Part shown: piece after piece, positions 36,816-46,599 of the stretch
Layout: every line of letters begins with the position of its first letter
Position numbering within the stretch: position 1 is the first letter of the stretch
Source of the DNA: Achromobacter xylosoxidans A8
GTDB lineage: Bacteria; Pseudomonadota; Gammaproteobacteria; Burkholderiales; Burkholderiaceae_B
DNA length: 64,000 nt
Direction of reading: 5' to 3'
Assembly (NCBI RefSeq): GCF_000165835.1
Contig: NC_014640.1
Location: forward strand, 6,882,001 to 6,946,000
The notes under the pieces: generated by a model
Database searches by the model: none
What the model was told of the DNA's origin: nothing
Seen by the model: only the letters and a program-made list of their open reading frames with translations
Program-made: the position numbers and the translations under genes

Positions 36816-37712
36816 ATGGCACCAGCGCCCACAGCGGCCGGCCGCCACGCGCCGGCTTCGCGCTACCTGCGCTGCGCAGGCCGCGAGCTGCACTACACCG
36901 AATGGGGCGCCGCCGACGCGCCCCCCGTCATCATGTGGCATGGGCTGGCCCGCACCGGCCGCGACTTTGACGACCTGGCCCAGGCGCTGGCGGATGACTA
37001 CCGCATCATCTGCCCGGATGCGATCGGCCGCGGCCTGTCGCAATGGAGCCCCGACCCGGTTGCCGAGTACCAGCTGGATTTCTATGCCACGCTGGCCCGC
37101 GCCCTGGTGGACGGGTTGTCGCTGGCGCGCGTGCGCTGGGTGGGAACGTCCATGGGCGGCGCCACCGGCATGCACGCCGCCGCCACCACCTTGCGCGACC
37201 GGATCTCGCATCTGGTCGTCAATGACATCGGCCCGGAGCTGCCGCAAGCCGCCATCGACCGCATCGTGGCCTACGTCGGCGCGCCGCCGGCTTTTGACAC
37301 GGTCACGCAACTGGAAGCCTGGCTGCGCGTCGCCTACAAGCCCTACGGCTGGCAGAGCGACGAGCAATGGCGCCGGATGGCCGAAACCTCGGTGCGCCGG
37401 CTGCCGGACGGCCGCATCACCCTGCACTACGACCCGGCCATCGTCGGCCAGTTCAGCAACCATCCCGCCGACTACGACCGCTGGAGCGGCTATGACTCGC
37501 TGCGTATGCCGCTGTTGCTGCTGCGCGGCGCCGATTCGGACCTGCTGCTGCCCGAGGTTGCCGATGCCATGACCCGCCGCGGACCCTGCGCGCAGCGCAT
37601 CGACTTCCCCGATTGCGGCCATGCCCCTGCCCTGAACGTCGCCCCCCAGATCGACGCCATCCGACTATTCCTTGCCACGCCGGACCACACGGCGGATCAC
37701 CGCCCCCAATAA
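36816..37712 (+). CDS. Alpha/beta-hydrolase fold enzyme
   Basis: The 298-residue protein has the oxyanion-loop HG motif (MWHGLARTGRDFD, about 40-52), nucleophile Ser112 in GTSMGG and the catalytic His in DCGHAPAL near residue 270. The start has GGGAGGAGG just upstream. It is the first gene of an operon with a full LIV transporter, 12 bases before the binding-protein gene. It probably hydrolyses an ester, amide or C-C bond of the imported substrate; no signal peptide is seen, so it acts in the cytosol. Confidence 0.9.
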   Translation: MAPAPTAAGRHAPASRYLRCAGRELHYTEWGAADAPPVIMWHGLARTGRDFDDLAQALADDYRIICPDAIGRGLSQWSPDPVAEYQLDFYATLARALVDGLSLARVRWVGTSMGGATGMHAAATTLRDRISHLVVNDIGPELPQAAIDRIVAYVGAPPAFDTVTQLEAWLRVAYKPYGWQSDEQWRRMAETSVRRLPDGRITLHYDPAIVGQFSNHPADYDRWSGYDSLRMPLLLLRGADSDLLLPEVADAMTRRGPCAQRIDFPDCGHAPALNVAPQIDAIRLFLATPDHTADHRPQ

Positions 37713-37724
37713 CAGGAGACTCCC

Positions 37725-38897
37725 ATGAAACGCGTCCTGCTCGCCGCGCTCGCCGGCCTCTGCATGAATTCCGCGATAGCGGCAAAAGACTTCGTCGTGG
37801 CCCACGTCTACGACAAGACCGGCCCCCTCGAAGCCTATGCCAAACAGACCCAGAACGGCCTGATGCTGGGGCTGGAATATGCGACGCAAGGCACCATGAC
37901 GGTCGCCGGCCGCAAGATCCGCGTCATTGAAAAGGACAACCAGGGCAAGCCCGACGTGGCGCGCGCCCAGCTGGCCTCGGCCTACGCCGACGACAACGCC
38001 GACATCGCCGTGGGCCCGACCTCGTCCGGCGTCGCGCTGGCCATGCTGCCCATCGCCGAGGAATACGAGAAGATCCTGCTGGTCGAACCCGCCGTGGCGG
38101 ATTCGATCACCGGCGACAAGTGGAACAAGTACATCTTCCGCACTGGCCGTAATTCGTCGCAGGACGCCATCGCCAACGCAGTCGCCTTCGACCAGGCCGG
38201 CACCTCGATTGCCATGCTGGCGCAGGACTATGCCTTCGGCCGCGATGGCGTGAAGGCGTTCAAGGGCGCCTTGAAGAACGCCAAGATCGTGCATGAGGAA
38301 TACCTGCCGGCCAACGCCACCGACTTCACCGCCGGCGCCCAACGCCTGTTCGATGCGCTGAAAGACAAGCCAGGCCGCAAGATCATCTTCATCCTGTGGG
38401 CCGGCGCGGGCAATCCGTTCAAGATCGCCGACCTGGATCCCAAGCGCTTCGGCATCGAGATCGCCACGGGCGGCAACACGCTGGCCGCCATGACGCCGCT
38501 GAAGTCGCTGGCCGGCATGGAAGGCGCCACCTATTACTACTACGGCATTCCCAAGAATCCGATCAATGACTGGCTGGTGGCGGAACACCAGAAGCGCTAT
38601 GGCCAGCCGCCGGACTTCTTCACCGCGGGCGGCATGGCCTCGGGCATCGCGATCGCGACCGCGCTGGCCAAGACCAAGGGCGACTCCGATACCGACACGC
38701 TGATCAAGGCCATGGAAGGCATGAGCTTCGATACGCCCAAGGGCAAGATGACCTTCCGCCCCGAGGACCACCAGGCCATGCAGTCCATGTACCACTTCCG
38801 CATCAAGAACGATCCGTCGGTGCCTTGGGCGGTGCAGGACCTGGTCAAGGAAATCACGCCGGACCAGATGTCGGTGCCGATCCAGAACAAACGCTGA
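37725..38897 (+). CDS. LIV-type ABC transporter substrate-binding protein (second system)
   Basis: The 390-residue protein has a short signal peptide (MKRVLLAALAGLCMNSAIAA) and the type I periplasmic binding fold (VYDKTGPLEAYAKQTQNGLM; GPTSSGVALAMLPIAEEYEK). It differs clearly from the first LIV binding protein, so the two systems should take different ligands. It is followed by two ATPases and two permeases in the order SBP-LivG-LivF-LivH-LivM. Confidence 0.9.
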   Translation: MKRVLLAALAGLCMNSAIAAKDFVVAHVYDKTGPLEAYAKQTQNGLMLGLEYATQGTMTVAGRKIRVIEKDNQGKPDVARAQLASAYADDNADIAVGPTSSGVALAMLPIAEEYEKILLVEPAVADSITGDKWNKYIFRTGRNSSQDAIANAVAFDQAGTSIAMLAQDYAFGRDGVKAFKGALKNAKIVHEEYLPANATDFTAGAQRLFDALKDKPGRKIIFILWAGAGNPFKIADLDPKRFGIEIATGGNTLAAMTPLKSLAGMEGATYYYYGIPKNPINDWLVAEHQKRYGQPPDFFTAGGMASGIAIATALAKTKGDSDTDTLIKAMEGMSFDTPKGKMTFRPEDHQAMQSMYHFRIKNDPSVPWAVQDLVKEITPDQMSVPIQNKR

Positions 38898-38912
38898 TCC
38901 CGCTGCCCATCC

Positions 38913-39683
38913 ATGCTGGAAACCCAATCGCTCACGATCCGTTTCGGCGGACATGTGGCCGTCAACGAAGTCAGCTGCAGTTATGCGCCTGGCACCCTGA
39001 CCGCCATTGTCGGCCCGAACGGCGCGGGCAAGACCACCTACTTCAACTTGATCTCCGGCCAGCTGCGCGCCAGCGCCGGAACGGTGCGCCTGAACGGGCG
39101 CGACCTGACCTCGCTGGCCGCGCCCGCGCGCATGCATGCGGGGCTGGGCCGCGCCTTTCAGCTGACCCAGCTGTTCCCACGCCTGAGCGTGCACGAGAAC
39201 GTGCGGCTGGCTTTGCAGTCCCGCCAGCAAGGCATGGGCTGGCGCCAGATCCGGTTCTGGCGCACCTGGAGCGACGATCGCGGCCTGATCGAGCGCGCCG
39301 ACGCGCTGCTCGAACGCACCCGCCTGTCCGCGCGCCGCGATCAGTCCGCCGCCGACCTGCCGCATGGCGACCAGCGCAAGCTGGAGATCACCATGCTGAT
39401 CGCCCTGGAGCCGCAGGTATTCATGTTCGACGAGCCGACGGCAGGCATGAGCGTGGACGATGTGCCCGTGGTGCTGGAGCTGATCCGCGAAATCAAGAAC
39501 GACCCGAGCAAAACGATTCTGCTGGTGGAGCACAAGATGGACGTGGTGCGCGAATTGGCGGACCGCATCGTGGTGCTGCACAACGGCCAGCTGATGGCCG
39601 ATGGCGACCCTGCTACGGTGATCGCCTCGCCCATTGTGCAGCAGGCCTATCTGGGCGTCAGCCCGACGGAGAAGCCGGCATGA
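38913..39683 (+). CDS. LIV-type ABC ATPase, LivG-like (second system)
   Basis: The 256-residue ATPase has Walker A GPNGAGKTT, the LivG-type NLISGQLR and GLGRAFQLTQLFPRLSVHENV blocks, and Walker B VFMFDEPTAGM. The signature region reads DLPHGDQRKLEITML, a D replacing the usual helix-capping G/Q, within the range of LivG proteins. The stop overlaps the next start by 4 bases (ATGA). Confidence 0.92.
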   Translation: MLETQSLTIRFGGHVAVNEVSCSYAPGTLTAIVGPNGAGKTTYFNLISGQLRASAGTVRLNGRDLTSLAAPARMHAGLGRAFQLTQLFPRLSVHENVRLALQSRQQGMGWRQIRFWRTWSDDRGLIERADALLERTRLSARRDQSAADLPHGDQRKLEITMLIALEPQVFMFDEPTAGMSVDDVPVVLELIREIKNDPSKTILLVEHKMDVVRELADRIVVLHNGQLMADGDPATVIASPIVQQAYLGVSPTEKPA

Positions 39684-40429
39684 CGCAAGCGCTGCTGGAA
39701 CTGAAGGACGTGCACACGCACATCGGCGCGTACCACATCCTGCACGGCGTGGATCTCGCCGTTCCGCCCGCGGCCGTGACCATGCTGCTGGGCCGCAATG
39801 GCGCCGGCAAGACCACCACGCTGCGCACCATCATGGGATTGTGGCGGGCGTCACAAGGCCAGGTGAACTTCGACGGCGCGCCCGTCGGCGGCCCAGGCAC
39901 GCGCACCTCGCCGCCCGACATGGCGCGCATGGGCATGGCTTACGTGCCGGAGAACATGGGCATCTTCGCCGACCTGTCGGTGAAGGAAAACATCCTGCTG
40001 GCGGCGCGCCAGGCCCGCAACGCCAGCCAACTGGATACCGCAAGGCTGGAGTGGATCTTCGGATTCTTTCCGGCGCTGAAGAAGTTCTGGCTGCATCCCG
40101 CCGGCAAGCTCTCGGGCGGACAGAAGCAGATGCTGGCGGTCGCGCGCGCCATCATCGAGCCGCGCCGGCTGCTGCTGGTGGATGAGCCCAGCAAGGGCCT
40201 GGCGCCCGCCATCATCCAGAACATGATCGACGCCTTCATCGAACTGAAGCAGGCGTCCACCACCATCCTGCTGGTCGAGCAGAACTTCAACTTCGCGCGC
40301 CTGGTCGGCGATCACGTCGCCGTGATGGACAACGGCCGCGTGGTCCACGCGGGCGGCATGGCCGAGCTGGCCGCGGACGACGAACTACAGACGCGCCTCC
40401 TGGGCCTGTCGCTGGGAAGCCACCAATGA
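39680..40429 (+). CDS. LIV-type ABC ATPase, LivF-like (second system)
   Basis: The start at 39680 (MTQALLELKD) overlaps the previous stop. The 249-residue ATPase has Walker A GRNGAGKTT, signature LSGGQKQMLAVARA and Walker B LLLVDEPSKGLAP, the LivF pattern. It ends overlapping the LivH-like start by 4 bases, so translation of the whole string is coupled. Confidence 0.92.
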   Translation: MTQALLELKDVHTHIGAYHILHGVDLAVPPAAVTMLLGRNGAGKTTTLRTIMGLWRASQGQVNFDGAPVGGPGTRTSPPDMARMGMAYVPENMGIFADLSVKENILLAARQARNASQLDTARLEWIFGFFPALKKFWLHPAGKLSGGQKQMLAVARAIIEPRRLLLVDEPSKGLAPAIIQNMIDAFIELKQASTTILLVEQNFNFARLVGDHVAVMDNGRVVHAGGMAELAADDELQTRLLGLSLGSHQ

Positions 40430-41436
40430 GCACGCTCGAAATCGATACCCCGCTGCCGCGCGTGCGCGCGGACCTGCGCCCGGTCCTGCTGGTGCTGGCC
40501 CTGGCCGCGCTGGCCCTGCCCCTGGTGGGTTCCCTCTCCACCTGGGTCACCCTGACCCTGGCGGGGCTGGCCATGGGCATGATCATCTTCATCGTGGCCT
40601 CCGGCATGACGCTGGTGTTCGGCCTGATGGACGTGCTGAACTTCGGGCATGGATTGTTCATCGCAATCGGCGCCTATATGGCTGCCACGGTGCTGGGCGC
40701 CATGGCCGATTGGACGCAATCCGGCAGCCTGTGGATCAACCTGGGCGCCGTGCTGCCTGCGATGATCGTCGGCATGCTGGTCGCGGGCGCCGTGGGCCTG
40801 GCGTTCGAGCGCGTGATCGTGCGCCCCGTCTATGGGCAGCATCTGAAACAGATCCTGATCACCATGGGCGGCATGATCATCGGCGAAGAGATCATCAAGA
40901 TGTTGTGGGGCCCACAGACGATTTCGCTGCCGCTGCCCGAAGCGCTGCGCGGGGCGTTCCTGCTGGGCGACGCCGCCATCGAGAAATTCCGCATCGTCGC
41001 CCTGCTGACGGGGCTGCTGGTGCTGGGCGGCATGCTGTGGCTGCTCAACCGCACCAAGCTGGGCCTCTTGATCCGCGCAGGCGTCGAGGACCGCGAAATG
41101 GTGGAAAGCCTGGGCTACCGCATCCGCCATCTGTTCGTGGGCGTGTTCGTCGCCGGCTCGATGCTGGCGGGACTGGGCGGCGTGCTGTGGGGCATGTATC
41201 AGCAATCGATCGTGCCGCAGCTGGGCGCGCAGGTGAACGTGCTGATCTTCATCGTCATCATGATCGGCGGCCTGGGTTCCACCGTGGGCTGCCTGATCGG
41301 CGCGCTGCTGGTTGGGCTGATGGCCAACTACACCGGCTTCCTGCTGCCCAAGGCCGCCCTGTTCTCGAATATTGCGCTGATGGTCGCCATCTTGTTGTGG
41401 CGTCCACAGGGCGTGTATCCGGTCACGAATCGCTAG
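40426..41436 (+). CDS. LIV-type permease, LivH-like (second system)
   Basis: The 336-residue permease carries the LivH landmark VLNFGHGLFIAIGAYM and the cytosolic coupling loop RAGVEDREMVESLGYRI. Its N-terminus is longer than that of the first LivH in this window. The stop is 11 bases before the LivM-like start. Confidence 0.92.
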   Translation: MSTLEIDTPLPRVRADLRPVLLVLALAALALPLVGSLSTWVTLTLAGLAMGMIIFIVASGMTLVFGLMDVLNFGHGLFIAIGAYMAATVLGAMADWTQSGSLWINLGAVLPAMIVGMLVAGAVGLAFERVIVRPVYGQHLKQILITMGGMIIGEEIIKMLWGPQTISLPLPEALRGAFLLGDAAIEKFRIVALLTGLLVLGGMLWLLNRTKLGLLIRAGVEDREMVESLGYRIRHLFVGVFVAGSMLAGLGGVLWGMYQQSIVPQLGAQVNVLIFIVIMIGGLGSTVGCLIGALLVGLMANYTGFLLPKAALFSNIALMVAILLWRPQGVYPVTNR

Positions 41437-41447
41437 GAATCGCCGAC

Positions 41448-42515
41448 ATGTCCGTACGCCTGCTTTCCGGCGATCCCCCCCGCAGCACGCTGCTGGCCCT
41501 GGCGCTGATCGCCATCGTCGCTCTGCTCGCCACCGCGCCCTTCCTCTTTCCCGGTCCCAAGTCGCTGGCGGTGGCCGCCAAGATCCTGGTGTTCGTGATC
41601 CTCGTGGCCAGCTACGACCTGCTGCTGGGATACACCGGCATCGTCAGCTTCGCGCACACCATGTTCTTCGGCATCGGCGCGTATGGCGTGGCGATCGCCA
41701 GCATACGCATGGAACCGAGCTGGACGGCGGTACTCGTGGGCCTGAGCGGCGGACTGGTGGTATCGCTCGCGTTCGCCCTGCTGATCGGCCTGGCCAGCCT
41801 GCGCGTGCGCGCCATCTTCTACGCCATGATCACGCTGGCGGTGGCCGCGGCGTTCCAGACGCTCGTATCGCAGCTGTCCGACCTGACGGGCGGCGAGGAC
41901 GGCCTGAACTTCAAGGTGCCGCAGATGCTGCGGCCGGCCTTTCGGCCCTTCTCCGAACAGATCTTCGGCGTGACGGTGGACGGCCGCATCATCACCTATT
42001 ACCTGATCGCCGCGGTCTGCGTGGTGCTGTTCCTGCTGCTGCTGCGCATCGTGAATTCGCCGTTCGGCCGCGTGCTGCAAGCTATCCGCGAGAACCCGTT
42101 CCGTGCGGAAGCCATCGGCTACCGCACCGTGTTGTACCGCAGCCTGTCCAACCTGTTGGCCGCGGCCTTCGCGACACTGGCTGGCGCCATGTACGCGCTC
42201 TGGCTGCGCTATAACGGCCCGGATACCTCGCTGTCGTTCGAGATCATGCTCAACATCCTGCTGATGCTGGTGATAGGCGGCATGGGCACCATGTATGGCG
42301 CCGTGGTGGGCGCCAGCCTGTTCGTCTTCGCGCAGAGCTATCTGCAGGACGGCCTGCACGTGATCCACGATGCGGTGTCGGGCGTGGCGCCCTTGGCGCT
42401 GTTGTTCGAGCCGGATCGGTGGCTGCTGTGGCTGGGGATCCTGTTCGTGGTGTCGGTGTACTACTTCCCTACGGGCATCGCGGGGCGGCTGCGGGAACTG
42501 GCCGGGCGCCACTGA
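41448..42515 (+). CDS. LIV-type permease, LivM-like (second system)
   Basis: The start at 41448 (MSVRLLSGDP) gives 355 residues; an in-frame upstream extension lies inside the livH-like gene. It contains LLGYTGIVSFAHTMFFGIGAYG and the coupling loop QAIRENPFRAEAIGY. Unlike the first LIV system, it has no fused ATPase. It ends the operon, 12 bases from the convergent secreted-protein gene. Confidence 0.92.
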   Translation: MSVRLLSGDPPRSTLLALALIAIVALLATAPFLFPGPKSLAVAAKILVFVILVASYDLLLGYTGIVSFAHTMFFGIGAYGVAIASIRMEPSWTAVLVGLSGGLVVSLAFALLIGLASLRVRAIFYAMITLAVAAAFQTLVSQLSDLTGGEDGLNFKVPQMLRPAFRPFSEQIFGVTVDGRIITYYLIAAVCVVLFLLLLRIVNSPFGRVLQAIRENPFRAEAIGYRTVLYRSLSNLLAAAFATLAGAMYALWLRYNGPDTSLSFEIMLNILLMLVIGGMGTMYGAVVGASLFVFAQSYLQDGLHVIHDAVSGVAPLALLFEPDRWLLWLGILFVVSVYYFPTGIAGRLRELAGRH

Positions 42516-42527
42516 AGCCTGCCGTCA

Positions 42528-43031
42528 TCAACGGCCGCGTTGACTCAGCGCATCCGCGTCGCGCCGCAAACCGTCAACTCGCTGCTGCATTTCGTCCAGG
42601 CTGCGGCGCGTGTCCAGGGAACCCCGGTTCAGCTGCGAGCCGGACGGGGTCGGCGCCAAGCTCGGCATGGTCATGTTTGCGCCAGGATTCAAAGGGATCA
42701 TCGCGGGCGGATGCGGGTCGGCCGCAGGTTTCTCGCTGAGCAGCTTTTCCAGCACTCGCATCTGCTCCCTGCGTTCCCCGATGGCGCGTTCCTGGTCCAT
42801 CAACGCTTGCTCATTCGCATCCTCTGTACCAAAGATCGCCGCATGATCACGCGACAACCCGTCCAGGCGCACCCGCGCATCGGGACCGGCATCGAGCAAG
42901 GCCCGGCCCAAGGCCGCGGGATCCTGCGCCGGCGGTGACTCCTGCCGCGTTTGCGCGGCAAGCGGAGGCGCCGCCATCCAGGCGCACGCCATCAACAAGC
43001 CAAGCCGGGCCGCGTTCATGAAACCGCGCAT
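42528..43031 (-). CDS. Small secreted protein of unknown function
   Basis: The start at 43031 (MRGFMNAARL) opens a Sec signal peptide (LGLLMACAWMAAPPLAAQ) in a 167-residue protein; a GTG 24 bases upstream and a Met 12 bases downstream are alternatives. The mature part is hydrophilic, with predicted coiled-coil stretches (EQALMDQERAIGERREQMRVLEKLLSEK and a C-terminal LDEMQQRVDGLRRDADAL) separated by a Pro-rich segment. No known domain is recognised. It lies just after the S10 operon terminator, on the same strand, and faces the LIV operon. Role unknown. Confidence 0.6.
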   Translation of the reverse strand: MRGFMNAARLGLLMACAWMAAPPLAAQTRQESPPAQDPAALGRALLDAGPDARVRLDGLSRDHAAIFGTEDANEQALMDQERAIGERREQMRVLEKLLSEKPAADPHPPAMIPLNPGANMTMPSLAPTPSGSQLNRGSLDTRRSLDEMQQRVDGLRRDADALSQRGR

Positions 43032-43069
43032 TGTCCTGATTCCTGGGTTCGACACAAAAAGTTCGGGCG

Positions 43070-43102
43070 AAAAAAAACGGCAAGGGTTTTATCCCTTGCC
43101 GT
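43070..43102 (-). terminator. S10 operon terminator
   Basis: ACGGCAAGGG (43077-43086) and CCCTTGCCGT (43093-43102) form a perfect 10-base stem, followed on the minus strand by eight T. It lies about 40 bases after the rpsQ stop and separates the S10 operon from the genes that follow. Confidence 0.92.
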
Positions 43103-43143
43103 CTTATATCAGAACGGCGGACCGTTCCGATGGACTGCTTTAC

Positions 43144-43425
43144 TTAGATGATACGTGCGGCTTCAACCAGACGCACCACGCGCCACGACTTCGAGCGCGA
43201 GATGGGACGGCCTTCAGCGATTTCAACCGTATCGCCTTCGTTGTACTGGTTCGATTCATCGTGCGCCTTGTACTTCGCGGAACGCATGATGATCTTGCCG
43301 AAGATGGGGTGCTTGACGCGGCGCTCAACGAGCACGACGACAGTCTTGTCCATCTTGTTGCTGACGACCTTGCCAACCAGCGTACGCTGGCGCTTGGCCA
43401 CTTGGGTGTTTTGAGTTTCGCTCAT
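43144..43425 (-). CDS. rpsQ: 30S ribosomal protein S17
   Basis: The 93-residue protein has [21 protein letters not shown] and the basic [17 protein letters not shown] loop of S17. It is a primary 16S binder and the last gene of the S10 operon; a strong terminator follows rather than rplN. Confidence 0.97.
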   Translation of the reverse strand: MSETQNTQVAKRQRTLVGKVVSNKMDKTVVVLVERRVKHPIFGKIIMRSAKYKAHDESNQYNEGDTVEIAEGRPISRSKSWRVVRLVEAARII

Positions 43426-43427
43426 CT

Positions 43428-43619
43428 TTATTTCCCTGCCTTCTCGGTCAGCAAGGTACGAACGCGCGCAATGTCGCGACGCACGTTGCGCAGCTGGCTG
43501 GTGTTGGCCAGTTGCTGCGTGGCCTTCTGCATACGCAGACCGAATTGTGCCTTCAGCAGGCTTTCGAGCTCTTTGCCGAGCTCGGCGGCGTCTTTCGAAC
43601 GGAGTTCGCTAGCTTTCAT
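43428..43619 (-). CDS. rpmC: 50S ribosomal protein L29
   Basis: The 63-residue protein ([18 protein letters not shown]) is the helical L29 that surrounds the exit tunnel and helps dock trigger factor and SRP. It lies 2 bases before rpsQ and 11 after rplP. Confidence 0.96.
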
Positions 43620-43630
43620 GTTAGTACTCC

Positions 43631-44047
43631 TTAAGCACCGATATGACGCGCGACGAACGTGGTCGAAATCGGCAGCTTGGCAGCGGCCAGGCGGAAAGCT
43701 TCACGCGCGAGCTCTTCGCTAACCCCTTCCATTTCGTAGAGCACCTTGCCGGGCTGAATTTCAGCGACCCAGTACTCCGGGTTGCCCTTACCGTTACCCA
43801 TACGGACTTCGGCAGGCTTCTGCGAGATGGGCTTATCCGGGAAAATGCGGATCCAGATACGGCCGCCACGCTTGATGTGACGATTGATGGCACGACGAGC
43901 AGCTTCGATCTGGCGAGCGGTCAGACGGCCACGGCCGGTGGCCTTCAGACCGTATTCGCCGAACGACACGTGGGTACCACGGGTCGCCAGACCGGTGTTG
44001 CGGCCCTTCTGCTCTTTGCGATACTTTCTGCGAGAGGGTTGCAGCAT
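43631..44047 (-). CDS. rplP: 50S ribosomal protein L16
   Basis: The 138-residue protein begins [19 protein letters not shown] and has the [21 protein letters not shown] block. L16 is needed late in 50S assembly near the peptidyl transferase centre. It starts 2 bases after the rpsC stop. Confidence 0.97.
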
Positions 44048-44049
44048 GG

Positions 44050-44844
44050 TTATTCTCCTTCAGGCGCCGGAGCAGCGTCCGCCTTGCGGGGACCACCACG
44101 ACCACGACCACCCGGACGACCGGTGCGAGCACCGTCCGGACGATCACCACGCGGAGCGCGGCGCGGACGACGTTCTTCTTCGCGCGGGGCAGCGGTTTCC
44201 GGCGGCAATTCGCCGTTAGCCAGCATGTCGCCCTTGTAGACCCAGACCTTGATGCCGATCACGCCATAGGTCGTGTGGGCTTCGGAGGTGCCGTAGTCGA
44301 TGTTGGCCTTGAGGGTGTGCAGCGGCACACGGCCTTCGCGATACCACTCGGTGCGAGCAATTTCGATACCGTTCAGACGGCCCGAGCTCATGATCTTGAT
44401 GCCTTGGGCACCCAGACGCATGGCGTTCTGCATCGCGCGCTTCATGGCGCGACGGAACATGATGCGCTTCTCGAGCTGTTGCGAGATCGAGTCGGCGATC
44501 AGTTGAGCATCGGTTTCCGGCTTGCGGATTTCTTCGATGTTGACGTGCACGGGCACGCCCATCAGGCGCTGCAGATCAGCCTTCAGGCTTTCGATGTCTT
44601 CGCCGCGCTTGCCGATCACCACGCCCGGACGAGCCGAGTAGACGGTGATGCGGGCATTCTTGGCGGGACGCTCGATGATCACGCGACCGACGGAGGCGCT
44701 CTTGAGCTTCTTCTTCAGGTACTCGCGAACGCGAATGTCTTCGGCCAGCATCGTGCCGAAGGCCTTGTCGTCGGCGAACCAACGCGAGGACCAATTACGG
44801 GTGACCGCGAGACGGAACCCAGTGGGGTGAATTTTCTGACCCAT
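44050..44844 (-). CDS. rpsC: 30S ribosomal protein S3
   Basis: The 264-residue protein has the S3 N-terminus ([20 protein letters not shown]), the KH domain ([18 protein letters not shown]) and the C-terminal domain. It extends about 40 residues beyond the core with an Arg/Pro/Gly-rich tail ([15 protein letters not shown]), an extension common in betaproteobacteria. S3 lies at the mRNA entry site. Confidence 0.97.
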   Translation of the reverse strand: MGQKIHPTGFRLAVTRNWSSRWFADDKAFGTMLAEDIRVREYLKKKLKSASVGRVIIERPAKNARITVYSARPGVVIGKRGEDIESLKADLQRLMGVPVHVNIEEIRKPETDAQLIADSISQQLEKRIMFRRAMKRAMQNAMRLGAQGIKIMSSGRLNGIEIARTEWYREGRVPLHTLKANIDYGTSEAHTTYGVIGIKVWVYKGDMLANGELPPETAAPREEERRPRRAPRGDRPDGARTGRPGGRGRGGPRKADAAPAPEGE

Positions 44845-44853
44845 CGTGACTCC

Positions 44854-45183
44854 TTAAGCTCCGACCTTGACCGTGATGTGGCAGGTCTGCTTCTCGATAC
44901 GGTTGCCGCGGCCCTTGGCGCGAGCGGAGAAGCGCTTCATCGACTGAGCCTTGTCCACAAAAATCGTGGTGACTTTCAGTTCGTCGATGTCGGCGCCGTC
45001 GTTGTGCTCGGCGTTGGCGATGGCGGACTCGACAGCCTTCTTCAGGATGACGGCAGCCTTCTTCGGCGAGAAGGTGAGGATGTTCAGCGCTTGCGAGACG
45101 GACTTGCCGCGGATCAGGTCCGCAACCAGTCGGGTCTTTTGAGCGGAGATGTGAACCCCACGGATAATGGCAGTAGTTTCCAT
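44854..45183 (-). CDS. rplV: 50S ribosomal protein L22
   Basis: The 109-residue protein has [19 protein letters not shown] and the long beta-hairpin region [14 protein letters not shown] that reaches into the exit tunnel. No change typical of macrolide resistance is obvious. It follows rpsS by 3 bases. Confidence 0.97.
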   Translation of the reverse strand: METTAIIRGVHISAQKTRLVADLIRGKSVSQALNILTFSPKKAAVILKKAVESAIANAEHNDGADIDELKVTTIFVDKAQSMKRFSARAKGRGNRIEKQTCHITVKVGA

Positions 45184-45186
45184 CGC

Positions 45187-45462
45187 TTACCTCTTCGCCT
45201 TCTTGTCCGCGGCGTGACCCTTGAACGTACGGGTCAGCGCGAACTCGCCCAGCTTGTGACCGACCATGTTCTCGTTGATGTAAACGGGAACGTGCTGCTT
45301 GCCGTTGTGCACAGCGATCGTCAGACCGATGAACTCGGGCAGGATCGTGGAGCGACGCGACCAGGTCTTGATCGGCTTCTTGTCTTTGCCCGCGACGGCC
45401 GTGTCCACCTTTTTGATCAGGTGAGCATCGACAAACGGGCCTTTCTTGATCGAACGTGACAT
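45187..45462 (-). CDS. rpsS: 30S ribosomal protein S19
   Basis: The 91-residue protein has [19 protein letters not shown] and [21 protein letters not shown]19 forms a dimer with S13 in the 30S head. It follows rplB by 12 bases. Confidence 0.97.
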   Translation of the reverse strand: MSRSIKKGPFVDAHLIKKVDTAVAGKDKKPIKTWSRRSTILPEFIGLTIAVHNGKQHVPVYINENMVGHKLGEFALTRTFKGHAADKKAKR

Positions 45463-45474
45463 AGTGTTCGCCTC

Positions 45475-46302
45475 TTACTTGCGCTTGCGCCGTTGGACGA
45501 TCATATTGTTCGTCCGCTTGTTGCGACGGGTCTTGAAACCCTTCGCCGGGGTGCCCCACGGGCTGACCGGTTCGCGTGCTTCACCGGTACGGCCTTCGCC
45601 GCCACCGTGCGGGTGATCCACCGGGTTCATGGCAACGCCACGAACCGTCGGGCGGATACCGCGCCAACGCATTGCACCGGCCTTGCCGATTTGGCGCAGG
45701 CTGTGTTCTTCGTTACCGACTTCACCGATGGTGGCGCGGCATTCGATGTGCACACGGCGGACTTCACCGGAGCGCAGACGCACTTGAGCGTAGATGCCTT
45801 CGCGAGCCAGCAGGACGGCGGAAGCGCCGGCCGAGCGGACCATCTGAGCACCCTTGCCAGGCAGCATTTCGACGCAGTGAATCGTCGTACCCACCGGGAT
45901 GTTGCGGATCGGCAGCGTGTTGCCAGCGCGGATCGGGGCTTCGACGCCCGACAGCAGCGTGGCGCCAACTTCCAGACCGCGCGGAGCGATGATGTAACGA
46001 CGTTCGCCGTCGGCGTAGCACAGCAGAGCGATGTGCGCCGTACGGTTGGGGTCATATTCCAGACGCTCGACCTTTGCCGGGATGCCGTCCTTGTCGCGAC
46101 GGAAGTCGACGACGCGGTAGTGCTGCTTGTGGCCACCGCCACGATGACGGATCGTGATGTGACCGTTGTTGTTACGGCCAGAACCACGGGTCTTCTTTTC
46201 CAGCAGCGGCGCGTAGGGCTCACCCTTGTGCAGGTTCGGGCTGACAACCTTCACCATGCCACGGCGGCCAGCCGAAGTCGGCTTAACTTTTACGAGGGCC
46301 AT
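45475..46302 (-). CDS. rplB: 50S ribosomal protein L2
   Basis: The 275-residue protein has [20 protein letters not shown] and the C-terminal signature [16 protein letters not shown], whose histidine is important for 50S activity. It starts directly after the rplW stop. Confidence 0.98.
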   Translation of the reverse strand: MALVKVKPTSAGRRGMVKVVSPNLHKGEPYAPLLEKKTRGSGRNNNGHITIRHRGGGHKQHYRVVDFRRDKDGIPAKVERLEYDPNRTAHIALLCYADGERRYIIAPRGLEVGATLLSGVEAPIRAGNTLPIRNIPVGTTIHCVEMLPGKGAQMVRSAGASAVLLAREGIYAQVRLRSGEVRRVHIECRATIGEVGNEEHSLRQIGKAGAMRWRGIRPTVRGVAMNPVDHPHGGGEGRTGEAREPVSPWGTPAKGFKTRRNKRTNNMIVQRRKRK

Positions 46303-46599
46303 TTACTTCACCTCCGCAAAGTCGATTTCCTGGCCGTCCTTGAGCGACACGTAAGCCTTGCGCTCATTGCGACGACGGCCAACGAATCGGCCAAAGCGCT
46401 TGACTTTGCCCTTACGGTTGAGGACCTGCACGGACTCGACCTGCACCTTGAAGAGCAGTTCGACGGCAGCCTTGATTTCCGGCTTGGTAGCGTCAGCCAC
46501 GACACGGAAAGCGACTTGCTGATTCTTCTCAGCGACGAAGGTGGCCTTTTCGGTCACGATCGGGGCCAGAATGACTTGCATCAAGCGTTCAGCGTTCAT
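46303..46599 (-). CDS. rplW: 50S ribosomal protein L23
   Basis: The 98-residue protein has the L23 pattern ([40 protein letters not shown]). L23 is the docking site for trigger factor and SRP at the exit tunnel. It overlaps the rplD stop by 4 bases. Confidence 0.97.
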   Translation of the reverse strand: MNAERLMQVILAPIVTEKATFVAEKNQQVAFRVVADATKPEIKAAVELLFKVQVESVQVLNRKGKVKRFGRFVGRRRNERKAYVSLKDGQEIDFAEVK

